Of a DNA stretch of 56,980 nt, positions 7,470 to 15,704 are shown one piece after another; position 1 is the first letter of the stretch, and each line of letters starts with the position of its first letter. Both the position numbers and the translations under genes were made by a program. The notes below the pieces were generated by a model. It did not search any database, had not been told where the DNA came from, and worked only from the letters and a program-made list of their open reading frames with translations. The DNA lies in assembly GCA_022820725.1 (NCBI GenBank), contig JAJEFA010000008.1, positions 1-56,980 on the forward strand. Direction: 5' to 3'. This stretch comes from Candidatus Binatia bacterium (lineage in GTDB: Bacteria > Desulfobacterota > Binatia > Bin18).

Positions 7470-7913
7470 CTACAGTTCGGCCTTGAAGGTATCCGTCAGG
7501 CCGTTGGCATACGAGACCCGCTTGGGAGTCAGACGCATCATGCGTAAGCTGTCATAGCCAAAGAACGGTTCTTCAAACGGGTTCTTTGTCAGAAAACGCT
7601 CTTTCAACTCGTCCCATTCGGCGCTGTCCCGAGCGACCTCTCTCGCAAGTCCCTGTATCGTTGCGCGCGCCACTTGCAGGGTTGAGACATCGGCCGTGTC
7701 TCTATTATCAACCACAACGGTCGCCTGGGGGCGCGTGAGCAGATTGTGATACTTCTCCGCGTCGGCCAGCATAATAAAGATCAAATCCAGCTCATCGGTC
7801 TGCCCAAACGCTTGCAGATGGGCCGTCGGCCAGGTTTCTCCTTGAGTTGTAAGGATTGCCACATGCTGCTGTGCGTACAGGTCTGCGAGCTTTTGTTTTT
7901 GCTCGGTGTCCAT
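7470..7913 (-). CDS. Pyridoxamine 5'-phosphate oxidase-like (PPOX) flavin/F420-binding protein
   Basis: A 147-residue single-domain split-barrel protein. QHVAILTTQGETWPTAHLQAF is the usual N-terminal strand pair, DLIFIMLADAEKYHNLLTRPQATVVVDN is the phosphate-binding K-x-x-N-L region, and ATIQGLAREV follows. Such proteins use FMN, F420 or haem in small oxidoreductions; this sequence does not settle which. ATG is preceded by GGAAGGGCAATATTC. It lies upstream of nothing on its own strand except the convergent terminator, and 52 bases downstream of the cupin gene, so cotranscription with the cupin and MetE-like genes is plausible. Confidence 0.82.
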   Translation of the reverse strand: MDTEQKQKLADLYAQQHVAILTTQGETWPTAHLQAFGQTDELDLIFIMLADAEKYHNLLTRPQATVVVDNRDTADVSTLQVARATIQGLAREVARDSAEWDELKERFLTKNPFEEPFFGYDSLRMMRLTPKRVSYANGLTDTFKAEL

Positions 7914-7965
7914 GAATATTGCCCTTCCTTATGCCATGCGGGTCGGGTGAAGAGTCTGCGCCCGG

Positions 7966-8538
7966 CTATGCCGAATCCCGGTCGTCAAACGTCATGATCG
8001 TCCGAAACTTGCCAAGCACCTCTTCCCCGTAGTCGGCACGAATCTGTTCGGTGACCTTCGGTGGTACCCCCACGTCATCCCGGGCATCGGCTGCACCGCT
8101 AATAACAGTCAGCAACACGCTGTCTTTGGGCGCGCTGTTGCGGAAGCCGCGATACACACCTGGCGGGCAGGAGAACACGTCCCATTTATTGAGCGTGACG
8201 GTTTCCTGGCCTTCCTCGCCAACCGAAAACTCAAACGCACCATCGAGGACCATGAAGGTCTCATAGGTATTGTTGTGCGAGTGGAGGCATGGCCCTTGTC
8301 CTGGCGGGCAAACGGAAACGTGCATTGTTGTTCCCGCCGCTCCAAATATCGCGGCAGTCTCACCAAACGGATTCTTGGTCTTCTCCAGAAGGACCGGCAT
8401 CAGGGTGCGCGCAAAGATGACATCCATCGCGTCCTGCGACACGTCCGCCATATCCTTGGCCGTGGACATGGGCTGGAGCTGATCAAACCGGGCCACCCGC
8501 TGGGCAATTTCTTCTTTGGTCATATTTCGATCTGCCAT
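7966..8538 (-). CDS. Cupin domain protein
   Basis: A 190-residue protein with one cupin barrel at about 75-140. Motif 1 is PCLHSHNNTYETFMVLDG, with two His and one Glu as metal ligands, and motif 2 is WDVFSCPPGVYRGFRN, where the usual last His is replaced by Tyr or Arg. The N-terminal 60 residues are helical (EEIAQRVARFDQL). It could be a small metal-dependent dioxygenase, isomerase or sensor. ATG follows AAGGAGAGGGAGCA. The MetE-like gene ends 27 bases upstream, so the two probably share a transcript. Confidence 0.88.
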   Translation of the reverse strand: MADRNMTKEEIAQRVARFDQLQPMSTAKDMADVSQDAMDVIFARTLMPVLLEKTKNPFGETAAIFGAAGTTMHVSVCPPGQGPCLHSHNNTYETFMVLDGAFEFSVGEEGQETVTLNKWDVFSCPPGVYRGFRNSAPKDSVLLTVISGAADARDDVGVPPKVTEQIRADYGEEVLGKFRTIMTFDDRDSA

Positions 8539-8565
8539 TGCTCCCTCTCCTTCAGACTCGTGGTC

Positions 8566-9762
8566 TTACCATAAACGTTTGGACGCCAAGGCCGCGCCCT
8601 GGCTCAGCACCTGCAATTTCGCCCATACCACATCGTCAGCGACCATGGTATAGCCGGCAAAAGTTGAAAACCCGCAGTCCGTACTGGCAATAACACGTTC
8701 CCGCTCGCCAACCACGTCGATCAGCCGCGCAATGCGTTCGGCAACGACCTCGGGGTGTTCGAGATAATTCGTTGTCACATCCACCACGCCAGGAAAGAGC
8801 AGCATCTCATCCGGGAGCGGATAGGACACAAACAGCTCGGTCTCATGCTGGTGGCGCGGGTTGGCAAAAGGGATGCTCAGCCCACCCACCTTGGCTTGGT
8901 AAAGGAGCGGTAACAGGGGCTCCAAATCCATATCGTCGATGTGAGGACCATCCCAGTTCCCCCAGCACACGTGCAGGCGTACGCGGTCTTTGGGGATGTT
9001 GACCAGGGCGGCGTTGAGCGCCTCGATATGCAGTTCGACCCGTTTGAGAAAGGCGTCGAGCGGTTTGTCCACATACAGAATCTGGCGCTCAAGAGCCAGG
9101 TCGGGTCCATCGACCTGAAGAGTATGGCCGTGCTCAACAACGAGTTCGTACTCGCCACGCAGTTCTTCGGCCAAGGCCATCACATAGTCCCGGTCAGTGC
9201 TGTAGTCGGGATTATTCTGATTGCGTAACAGGGTGGTAGAGACAATGCCCGGATTGGCGGCGGTCACAAAGGTCTCTGCTGTGTGGTTCCCGACTCCCGT
9301 TCGCGTCAGTGATTCCTTGAAGAGACGCAGCTCTTGTCGTGCGGCGCGCTTCTGCGTGTCGTATTTTACGGCACATTGGCATTCCGGCATATCGTACAAG
9401 GTTGCGCTCTTGGAAATTTCGTCTCCCCTTGCCGCCTGCTGTTGCTTCAGTTTGGCGTAGCCTGGGAATTTTGCAAAGTCAGTCACCGTGCCACGTGGCG
9501 AGTGGCCGCCAAAGCCCGACATGCGGTCCTTGACATAAAAGGAGAATCCGAGCCGGGGCAGTTCGCCATCACCGACAATATCCACCCCCACCTCGTGCTG
9601 TTTTTGCAGCACATCATCGAGGTCGTGCTCGACCTGTTTTTCAAATGCGGCCTCATCGACCTCGTGACCAGCCTCTCGATCGATCAGCATCCGAAGGAGT
9701 TTTTCACTGCGTGGCAGACTGCCAACATGCGTGGTGAGAATACGGTCAGTACTGTGTCGCAT
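8566..9762 (-). CDS. Cobalamin-independent methionine synthase-like (MetE C-terminal domain) protein
   Basis: A 398-residue UROD/MetE-like TIM barrel. It begins with TTHVGSLPRSEKLL, keeps VDIVGDGELPR, and has the zinc motif HxC in LHVCWGNWDGPH with a distal Cys363 in STDCGFSTF, as in MetE. It lacks the N-terminal MetE half, so it is probably not a housekeeping methionine synthase. Stand-alone forms like this occur in catabolic clusters and may move methyl groups from other substrates; that role is inference. ATG follows GGAGGAGAGGAATTTCC. It heads a minus-strand unit with the cupin and PPOX genes. A shorter, diverged protein of the same fold lies at 49998-51053. Confidence 0.87.
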   Translation of the reverse strand: MRHSTDRILTTHVGSLPRSEKLLRMLIDREAGHEVDEAAFEKQVEHDLDDVLQKQHEVGVDIVGDGELPRLGFSFYVKDRMSGFGGHSPRGTVTDFAKFPGYAKLKQQQAARGDEISKSATLYDMPECQCAVKYDTQKRAARQELRLFKESLTRTGVGNHTAETFVTAANPGIVSTTLLRNQNNPDYSTDRDYVMALAEELRGEYELVVEHGHTLQVDGPDLALERQILYVDKPLDAFLKRVELHIEALNAALVNIPKDRVRLHVCWGNWDGPHIDDMDLEPLLPLLYQAKVGGLSIPFANPRHQHETELFVSYPLPDEMLLFPGVVDVTTNYLEHPEVVAERIARLIDVVGERERVIASTDCGFSTFAGYTMVADDVVWAKLQVLSQGAALASKRLW

Positions 9763-9924
9763 GGAAATTCCTCTCCTCCATCACAAGCCTGCCGAAACCC
9801 AGCAAGGGCGAATACCAATAACAAATAGCAATCTGGTGGACAAGATTATCTTTCTCCCAATCCATTCGCTATACTCACGCCGCAGCGTTCCGCATGAATA
9901 TCCTGCAATATAGAGGAGGACTGT

Positions 9925-11016
9925 ATGTCTGCCGATGCCCTGACTATTCGCGCCCTCCGCGCTCGTGCGGTCAGCTTACCCATGAATCGCCCCATATATA
10001 CCGGGGGTGGATCGGTCACAAAATTTCCTATGGTTCTGGTCGACCTTGAGACCGAAGAAGGCATTTGCGGTTGTAGCTATATCTTCTGCTATGCCCCATT
10101 TGTCATGCTGCCGCTGGTACAACTGCTCGAAAATCTGGGTGAGCTTATTGTTGGCGACAAGGTTATCCCGCTCGCCCTGGAAGAAAAGCTCCACAAGGCG
10201 TTCCGGCTGCTCGGTCCGCAGGGGTTTACGGCTATGGCCGCGGCCGGGATCGACGCGGCGGCCTGGGACGCCTGCGCCAAGGCGGCAGGACAGCCGCTGG
10301 TCCAGCTCTTAGGCGGGCAATCGCAGCCCATCCCAGCCTATAACAGCACCGGCCTGAGCATTATGGATGTGGACCGGGTGCGGAGTGAAGCGCGCGAGTT
10401 GGTCGAGCCGGGCTTCAGCGCCATAAAGGTGCGGCTTGGCTATGAAGATGCCCGCGCCGATGTCGAGATCGTACGGGCAATCCGCAATGCCGTACCGGAC
10501 GAGATTACACTCATGTCGGACTACAACCAGTCCTTGACCGTACCGGAGGCCATACAACGCGCCCACGCCCTTGACGGTGAGGGATTGTGTTGGATTGAGG
10601 AGCCGACGCGCGCGGACGATTACGCCGGCTATGCGCAGATTCGCCAGGCCACCCATACGCCCATCCAGCTTGGAGAGAACTTCTGGGGGCCGCATGACAT
10701 GGCCAAAGCCATCGCAGCCGGATCGGGAGATTTTCTCATGCCGGATGTCAATAAAATCGGCGGCGTGTCCGGCTGGCTGCGTGCCGTCGCCCTGGCCGAG
10801 CCAAGCGGTATTCCCGTCTCCTCCCATCTCTACCCGGAAATCAGCGTCCACCTGCTGGCCGCAACCCCAACGCGACACTGGCTGGAATATGTGGACTGGG
10901 CCGAGCCTGTGCTCCAGGAGCCAACGCAGCTTGAAGATGGCCATGCCTTTCCCTCGTCAACCCCAGGGACCGGCATCGCCTGGGATGAGGATGCCGTCTC
11001 CCGGTACTTAGTGTAA
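9925..11016 (+). CDS. Mandelate racemase/enolase superfamily enzyme, close to MR but with KxR
   Basis: A 363-residue protein that aligns without gaps to Pseudomonas mandelate racemase from residue 164 to 317, with a constant offset of +4, judged from my memory of the MR sequence. Metal ligands are Asp199, Glu225 and Glu251, the His-Asp dyad is His301/Asp274, and Glu321 is conserved. Lys164 is kept as Lys168, but the S-face base Lys166 is Arg170 (AIKVRLGY). The SSHLYPEIS and LLAATPTRHWLE blocks are very MR-like. It probably forms an enediolate by proton abstraction from a 2-hydroxy acid; the Lys-to-Arg change may favour an epimerase of other substrates or a dehydratase. ATG follows AGAGGAGGACTGT. 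The next LLM gene starts 25 bases downstream, so they form an operon. Confidence 0.9.
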   Translation: MSADALTIRALRARAVSLPMNRPIYTGGGSVTKFPMVLVDLETEEGICGCSYIFCYAPFVMLPLVQLLENLGELIVGDKVIPLALEEKLHKAFRLLGPQGFTAMAAAGIDAAAWDACAKAAGQPLVQLLGGQSQPIPAYNSTGLSIMDVDRVRSEARELVEPGFSAIKVRLGYEDARADVEIVRAIRNAVPDEITLMSDYNQSLTVPEAIQRAHALDGEGLCWIEEPTRADDYAGYAQIRQATHTPIQLGENFWGPHDMAKAIAAGSGDFLMPDVNKIGGVSGWLRAVALAEPSGIPVSSHLYPEISVHLLAATPTRHWLEYVDWAEPVLQEPTQLEDGHAFPSSTPGTGIAWDEDAVSRYLV

Positions 11017-11041
11017 CATCGGCCCGATACAGGAGGTTTCC

Positions 11042-12211
11042 ATGAAATTCATGCTGCACCTCACCCCGGTTGTCCCCGCCACCCCGGAGGAACGAGAACG
11101 TCTGGCTCCCATTGCCCACCGCACGGATAAAACCCAGGAAATGCTTGAAGAGATGGTTGATCTGGCGCAGTTCGCCGAAGAGATGGCCTTCGACGCTCTG
11201 AGCTATTCGGAACATCATTTCTATACGGAGGGCCTTGAGGCGGGAGCCACGCCGATCCCGCATATGCTCAACCTGACCTACCACACCAAACGCATTCAGG
11301 TTGGACCGGTCGGTTTTGTCCTACCCACCTGGGACCCTATTCGCCTGGCCGAGGACATTGCCTGGGTGGATCATATGTCGAAAGGTCGCATCTTTGTTGG
11401 TCTCGCGCGTGGATTTTTTCCGCGTTGGGTAAATGTGTTGGGACAGAAATATAGCGTTGAGCCGGGGACCTCGGGTCCCGACGCCGAACTCCGTAACCGT
11501 GAGGTTTTTCAGGAGTTGTTCGAAGTCATGAAACTCGCCTGGAAAGACGAGCCGTTTGCTTTTAACGGGAAATACTATCAAGCCCCCTTTCCTGCCGGCG
11601 GACATGACTGGCCGGCCCACGAGGCAACCCGGCGTTACGGCGCACCGGGCGAAGTGGACGCCAAGGGCTGGCTGCATAAGATATCACCCGTGCCCAAGCC
11701 GTATCAAAAGCCGCATCCGCCCCTGTTCCAAGCCTTAACCACCAACGAAGAGACCATCCGCTGGACTGCCCGCGAAGGGATTACACCGATGATGTTCCTG
11801 CCCTTCCCGGACTTGGCTGTCCAGGGCGCGGCAGTCTACACCGAAGCCGCCAACGCCGCCGGACACGATCTCCGACTCGGCCAAAAGGTCGGCCTGGCCA
11901 GACTCCTGTATGTTGCCAAGACCCGCGAAGAAGCCCTGCGGCGGGCGCACGACGGGGCGATTTTCCTGTTCAGCCGGTTCCACGCCAAGTTTGCCCAAGA
12001 GATTCCAACCACGATCGAACCGTTTATCGAGGCCGGCATTGCCTTTGTCGGAACGGTCGATGATATCCGGCGACAACTGGAAGCAGTCAGAGAGAAACTC
12101 AACCCGGACTGGTTCATGATTCTCTCTGACCAGGGATTCTTACCTCGGGACGAGATGAAAGAGCAGTTGGATATTTTGGGGACAAAAATTATTCCCGAGT
12201 TTGCTCATTAA
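11042..12211 (+). CDS. LLM class flavin-dependent oxygenase
   Basis: A 389-residue luciferase-like monooxygenase. The N-terminus is MKFMLHLTPVVPATPEER, then FDALSYSEHHFYTEG with the clade's EHH, VGFVLPTWDPIRLAEDIAWVD, and SKGRIFVGLARGF. The insert GGHDWPAHEATRRYGAPGE (about 184-202) precedes the KPYQKPHPPLFQA strand. ATG follows ACAGGAGGTTTCC. It is in an operon with the mandelate-racemase-like gene, which suggests an oxidative step on a hydroxy-acid or its derivative. Reduced flavin would come from elsewhere, as no dedicated flavin reductase is adjacent. Confidence 0.92.
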   Translation: MKFMLHLTPVVPATPEERERLAPIAHRTDKTQEMLEEMVDLAQFAEEMAFDALSYSEHHFYTEGLEAGATPIPHMLNLTYHTKRIQVGPVGFVLPTWDPIRLAEDIAWVDHMSKGRIFVGLARGFFPRWVNVLGQKYSVEPGTSGPDAELRNREVFQELFEVMKLAWKDEPFAFNGKYYQAPFPAGGHDWPAHEATRRYGAPGEVDAKGWLHKISPVPKPYQKPHPPLFQALTTNEETIRWTAREGITPMMFLPFPDLAVQGAAVYTEAANAAGHDLRLGQKVGLARLLYVAKTREEALRRAHDGAIFLFSRFHAKFAQEIPTTIEPFIEAGIAFVGTVDDIRRQLEAVREKLNPDWFMILSDQGFLPRDEMKEQLDILGTKIIPEFAH

Positions 12212-12238
12212 GTGAGAGGCAAGTTTCGCCCCCCTTCG

Positions 12239-12305
12239 CGCTCCCTCTGGGAGCGTGTCGCGATTCAATCCCCTCTCCCTCTGGGAGAGGGCCAGGGTGA
12301 GGGCT
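12239..12305. repeat. Two GC-rich hairpins of a dispersed-repeat type
   Basis: GCTCCC/GGGAGC (12239-12253) and CCCTCTCCC/GGGAGAGGG (12271-12291), both with a TCT loop, followed by CCAGGGTGAGGG and a CTCCTTTTT run to 12311. The second unit has the look of a widespread intergenic hairpin repeat. Lying between convergent genes, it could also terminate the upstream LLM transcript. Confidence 0.55.
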
Positions 12306-12326
12306 CCTTTTTCGGAAACCCAACGG

Positions 12327-12713
12327 CTACGGACGTTGTTTGCGCATCGAGTTCTTGATCAGAATCTTGCCGTCCCTAAAGGTCAGCACGTCGCAGCCCC
12401 GCGCCCTCACCTTGGTCCCGTCCGACGCTCTGGTTCCGGTAAATATCCACTCACACACCCCCCGATTACCCGCAATAAAGTCTTTACCCACCGGCTCGAA
12501 GTGAGCATCCGGATAGCCTTCCCACAGACTGGCAAAGCCCTTGCGGACTTCTTCTCTCCCCTCCCATTTGGTCCCTTCGGTTTCGGTGCCGACGGAGGCC
12601 ATGAACACACAGCCATCGGCCATATGCTCCATCAGCTTGTCGAGGTCTTTGTCGTTCCAGGCCTGGGTAAAGTTCGCCAGAAATTCGGGGGTGACTTCGT
12701 TGTTGTCGGCCAT
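12327..12713 (-). CDS. SnoaL-like / NTF2-fold protein
   Basis: A 128-residue protein with the SnoaL pattern: FLANFTQAWNDKDLDKLMEHMADGCVFMAS, then WEGREEVRKGFASLWEGYPDAHFE, and a final strand DVLTFRDGKILIKNSMRK. Members are small cone-shaped enzymes (isomerases, cyclases, hydrolases) or ligand-binding proteins. ATG follows AAGGAGACAGGT. It is divergent from the alpha/beta hydrolase at 12799. Function unassigned. Confidence 0.85.
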   Translation of the reverse strand: MADNNEVTPEFLANFTQAWNDKDLDKLMEHMADGCVFMASVGTETEGTKWEGREEVRKGFASLWEGYPDAHFEPVGKDFIAGNRGVCEWIFTGTRASDGTKVRARGCDVLTFRDGKILIKNSMRKQRP

Positions 12714-12798
12714 ACCTGTCTCCTTCGTTGCAGTAGCGGTTCACTAAGACGGCCTGATACTATCACCGCATTCTTTATGAACGATACGGGGGAGCAAC

Positions 12799-13563
12799 AT
12801 GATTATCGGCCACGAACTGTACGGCGGCGGCCCGGAAGGCGTTATTGTCATGCACGACTTCTACGGCTGTCGGGATACCTGGGCGTTTGCCCGTAATTTT
12901 TTTGACACCAGGAATTTCACTTTTGCGTTCGTTGAGGTGCGCGGCTACGGCGCGTCACGCCATATTCCCGGCAAATATACGCCGGTGGAAGCGGCGTCCG
13001 ACATCCTTGCCCTGGCCGACAATCTGGGCTGGCAGCAGTTCCACATCGTCGGTCATTCCATGAGCGGTATGCTGGCGCAAAGGGTCGTCCTTGACAGCGG
13101 CGAGCGCGTCAAGTCGGCGATCCTCAATACGCCGGTTGCCGCGACCGGCTTGGCCTTTTCGCCCGAGGGCCTGGCTGTCATTACCGATTCGATTACCGAT
13201 AACGACGCCCTGGCCCAAGCCTTTGACGTTCTGACCGGCAACCGGTTGTGCCGGGAATGGCTCGACTTCAAAATCCGGCAGACCCGCTCGACCCGCAGCA
13301 AAGAAGCCCAGGCCGGCTATTTGAAGAGCCTGGCCAGCCAGGGATTTCTCGACCAGATGAAGGGCAATACCACACCCATGCTCATCATCATCGGCGAGTT
13401 CGACATGGAGCCGTTCACCGAGGCGATCACCAAGGAGACCTTTCTCACCTGGTATCCTAACGCCGAAATGGCTGTCTGCCGCAACGCCGGTCACTACCCG
13501 CAGCAGGAAGCGCCGGTTTATGTTGCCACGGTCATCAATCGATTTTTGCAGAAGCAGCTTTAG
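12799..13563 (+). CDS. Alpha/beta hydrolase
   Basis: A 254-residue alpha/beta hydrolase with nucleophile Ser87 in GHSMSG, the acid in IIGEFDMEPF, and the His in NAGHYPQQEAP. An unusual feature is the start of the fold: VIVMHDFYGCRDTW in place of the HG oxyanion motif, so the residue after His is Asp. Enzymes of this kind act as esterases, C-C hydrolases or haloperoxidase-like enzymes. ATG follows GGGGGAGCAAC. It stands alone, followed by a 227-base intergenic region with a promoter for the SodC-like gene. Confidence 0.9.
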   Translation: MIIGHELYGGGPEGVIVMHDFYGCRDTWAFARNFFDTRNFTFAFVEVRGYGASRHIPGKYTPVEAASDILALADNLGWQQFHIVGHSMSGMLAQRVVLDSGERVKSAILNTPVAATGLAFSPEGLAVITDSITDNDALAQAFDVLTGNRLCREWLDFKIRQTRSTRSKEAQAGYLKSLASQGFLDQMKGNTTPMLIIIGEFDMEPFTEAITKETFLTWYPNAEMAVCRNAGHYPQQEAPVYVATVINRFLQKQL

Positions 13564-13726
13564 GGACGAGGGGGCTCGGGCTTCCACCGGAGTTCCTCTC
13601 CAGTCTCTCGCGTGCGTCGTCCGTCTCGTCCATCGTAAAATTACGGCAAGGGAGGTCCGGCCCGGCGTCAATAATATTTTTTTATCTTAGAACCTGAGCC
13701 GTGGCTTATTACACGCCGTCACTCGC

Positions 13727-13756
13727 TTGACTTTAGAATACCGCATTGCATATAGA
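13727..13756 (+). promoter_or_regulatory. Candidate sigma70 promoter for the SodC-like gene
   Basis: TTGACT (13727-13732), an 18-base spacer and TATAGA (13751-13756). Predicted start of transcription is near 13763, 28 bases before the chosen ATG 13791. The motif match is good but unsupported by other evidence. Confidence 0.45.
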
Positions 13757-13790
13757 GTCGGGTAACACTCGCTCAGGGGAGTATGTTGTC

Positions 13791-14408
13791 ATGGAGTTTC
13801 TTCAAGACCTACGCAAACTCAGAGTGGCCCGTGCGTTCGGCGCGGGCGTATACTTGTTCGCCCTGGCAAGTTCAGCCCCGGAGGCGCGAGCCGAGGAAGT
13901 CGAGGACATTGAGGCCATTGAGGAACACACGGCCTCCGCAATCCTTTTCTCCTGTACTGATCTTTGGCAGCGGCGGATCGGCTCCGTTTTCCTGCGAGAG
14001 CGGCCGTCGGCTGAGGGCGTAAAGCTCGTTGATGTCCTGGTCCGGGTCAGGCGAGGTCTCGATCCCGGCCATCATGCGGTCCATATCCATGAGACAGGCG
14101 AATGCCTCCCCTGCTCAGCCGCCAAAGGTCACTTCGATCCTGGGCCGGACAGCAATTCAAGTCCGGATGGCAACCACCCTTTCCACGCTGGTGATTTGAT
14201 CAATCTGACTATTGACGACAGCGGACGGGGCAACCTGCTGACCGTCACATCGCGCGTGACTCTGTCCGAAGGACCGCTTTCGGTGTTCGATGAAGACGGG
14301 AGCGCCTTCATCGTTCATGTCGATCCGGATACGTATTGCCCGGACGGCGAGGAAGCCGGGTGCGCCGGTGGCGCTCGGGCCGCGTGTGGCGTTATTCGGA
14401 GACGCTAA
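13791..14408 (+). CDS. sodC: Cu/Zn superoxide dismutase-like exported protein
   Basis: A 205-residue protein with a signal peptide (LRVARAFGAGVYLFALASS, cleavage near AEARA) and a Cu/Zn-SOD domain. Copper ligands sit in HAVHIHE, zinc/copper ligands in GHFDPG, NHPFHAGDL (His-Ala-Gly-Asp, as in His78/Asp81 of the classic enzyme), and the last His in FIVHVDPD. Paired cysteines GEC and AACGVI match the conserved disulfide. It would remove superoxide in the periplasm. ATG 13791 was chosen because AGGGGAG lies 9 bases upstream and the signal peptide starts there. A linker of about 50 residues before the domain is longer than usual. Confidence 0.85.
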   Translation: MEFLQDLRKLRVARAFGAGVYLFALASSAPEARAEEVEDIEAIEEHTASAILFSCTDLWQRRIGSVFLRERPSAEGVKLVDVLVRVRRGLDPGHHAVHIHETGECLPCSAAKGHFDPGPDSNSSPDGNHPFHAGDLINLTIDDSGRGNLLTVTSRVTLSEGPLSVFDEDGSAFIVHVDPDTYCPDGEEAGCAGGARAACGVIRRR

Positions 14409-14582
14409 TCTCAGCACGGCCTCACCTCGGACCGCTTCCTCTGAAGACGGCGTGTGCGCAGGGTCGTTCCCGGTCTCAATTCTCTCCTCAACAATGTGCC
14501 GGGGGATTTCCTTCCCCTTTTCGTCGCTCCTACCCATTTCTTCCCACGTCCCGTATGCTCCACAGAAATAAAGGAGCCCAGT

Positions 14583-15704
14583 ATGAAAATCGTTGATGGT
14601 GACAGCCACTTGATCGAACCCCTGAATTTATACCTCCAGTATATTGAACCAGCTTACCGCGAGCGGGCCATGCACGTGGAGCAGGATAGCGCCAGCGGCA
14701 AGCTCCGCATGGTGGTGGATAACAAGTCCATGCGGCTGGGGAGCGAGATCGACGAGATGCTCAGCATCGTCGTCGGTTATGGACAGAAGGAAGACGGAAG
14801 CGCACTCAACGAGTTTGACCAGTCCCTGTATGAGGGCGGCGAGTGGCAGGACATGGACAAGCGTATGCAGTTTCTGGACGCCGAAGGCATTGATTATCAG
14901 GTCCTCTACCCCACCATGGGCCTCTTATGGGAAGGCGAGGTCCAGGACCCGCAGCTCGCCGCGGCCCTCTGTCGAGCCTATAACACCTGGGCCTTTGAGA
15001 TCAGCGCCAGCCATCGAGACCGTCTCTTTCCCGCGGCCCATATCTCGCTCCGTGAACCCACGCTGGCCGTGCAGGAGATCCAACGCGTAGCCAAACTCGG
15101 CGCGCATTCGATTATGATCGGCTCCGCGCCTATCAACGGAAAAAGCTTTGGCCATCCAGATTACGATCCGCTCTGGGCAGCCGCTCAGGATTGCAATATC
15201 GCCGTCAGCATTCACCCGGCGGGCAACAAGGAATATCTCGGTAGCGCCTGGTATAAGAACCGCAACCCCGGCTTCATGTTTATCTCCATGAATGTGATCC
15301 AGGACCCCCGCATGTCGCTGAGCACCATGGTGTATGATGGTGTGTTCGAGCGCTTTCCCCAGTTGCGCGCGGCAACGGTGGAATCAATGGGCAGTTGGGT
15401 TGGGGAGTGGATTGAGCGTTTTGACTACCGCTACCAATACATGCGCCACACCTCGCAGATGAAGCGCCCTATCCGGGAGTATCTGGCCCGCAATATCTGG
15501 ATCAACGCCGACCCGAGCGAAAAGCTGCTGCCGTATATCGTCCAGTTTGCCGGGGACGAGAAATTCTTTGTTGGCTCGGATTATCCCCACGCCGAGGGCT
15601 TTACCAAGCCGGTAGAGACCATGCGCGAGTTGCTCTCCGCGCTGCCAACACAGTCAGTCGATAAAATCCTGGGGGCGAACGCCGCTGCGTTTTATGGGAT
15701 TTAG
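14583..15704 (+). CDS. Amidohydrolase family 2 protein (ACMSD-like)
   Basis: A 373-residue metal-dependent hydrolase of the PF04909 type (decarboxylases and lactonases related to ACMSD). The N-terminal DGDSHLIEP supplies the first ligands, then SIHPAG, and the C-terminal FVGSDYPHAEG gives the conserved metal-binding Asp. ATG 14583 follows AAAGGAGCCCAGT; an upstream in-frame extension has no ribosome site. Its stop overlaps the convergent LLM gene by 4 bases. A second, fairly similar amidohydrolase lies at 26703-27854. Substrate unknown; decarboxylation or hydrolysis of an aromatic-derived acid is the usual job of the family. Confidence 0.92.
   Translation: MKIVDGDSHLIEPLNLYLQYIEPAYRERAMHVEQDSASGKLRMVVDNKSMRLGSEIDEMLSIVVGYGQKEDGSALNEFDQSLYEGGEWQDMDKRMQFLDAEGIDYQVLYPTMGLLWEGEVQDPQLAAALCRAYNTWAFEISASHRDRLFPAAHISLREPTLAVQEIQRVAKLGAHSIMIGSAPINGKSFGHPDYDPLWAAAQDCNIAVSIHPAGNKEYLGSAWYKNRNPGFMFISMNVIQDPRMSLSTMVYDGVFERFPQLRAATVESMGSWVGEWIERFDYRYQYMRHTSQMKRPIREYLARNIWINADPSEKLLPYIVQFAGDEKFFVGSDYPHAEGFTKPVETMRELLSALPTQSVDKILGANAAAFYGI

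Noticed and set aside
8566..9762. A true housekeeping methionine synthase MetE
   Set aside because: The N-terminal half is absent, and it sits with a cupin and a PPOX gene in a catabolic setting.
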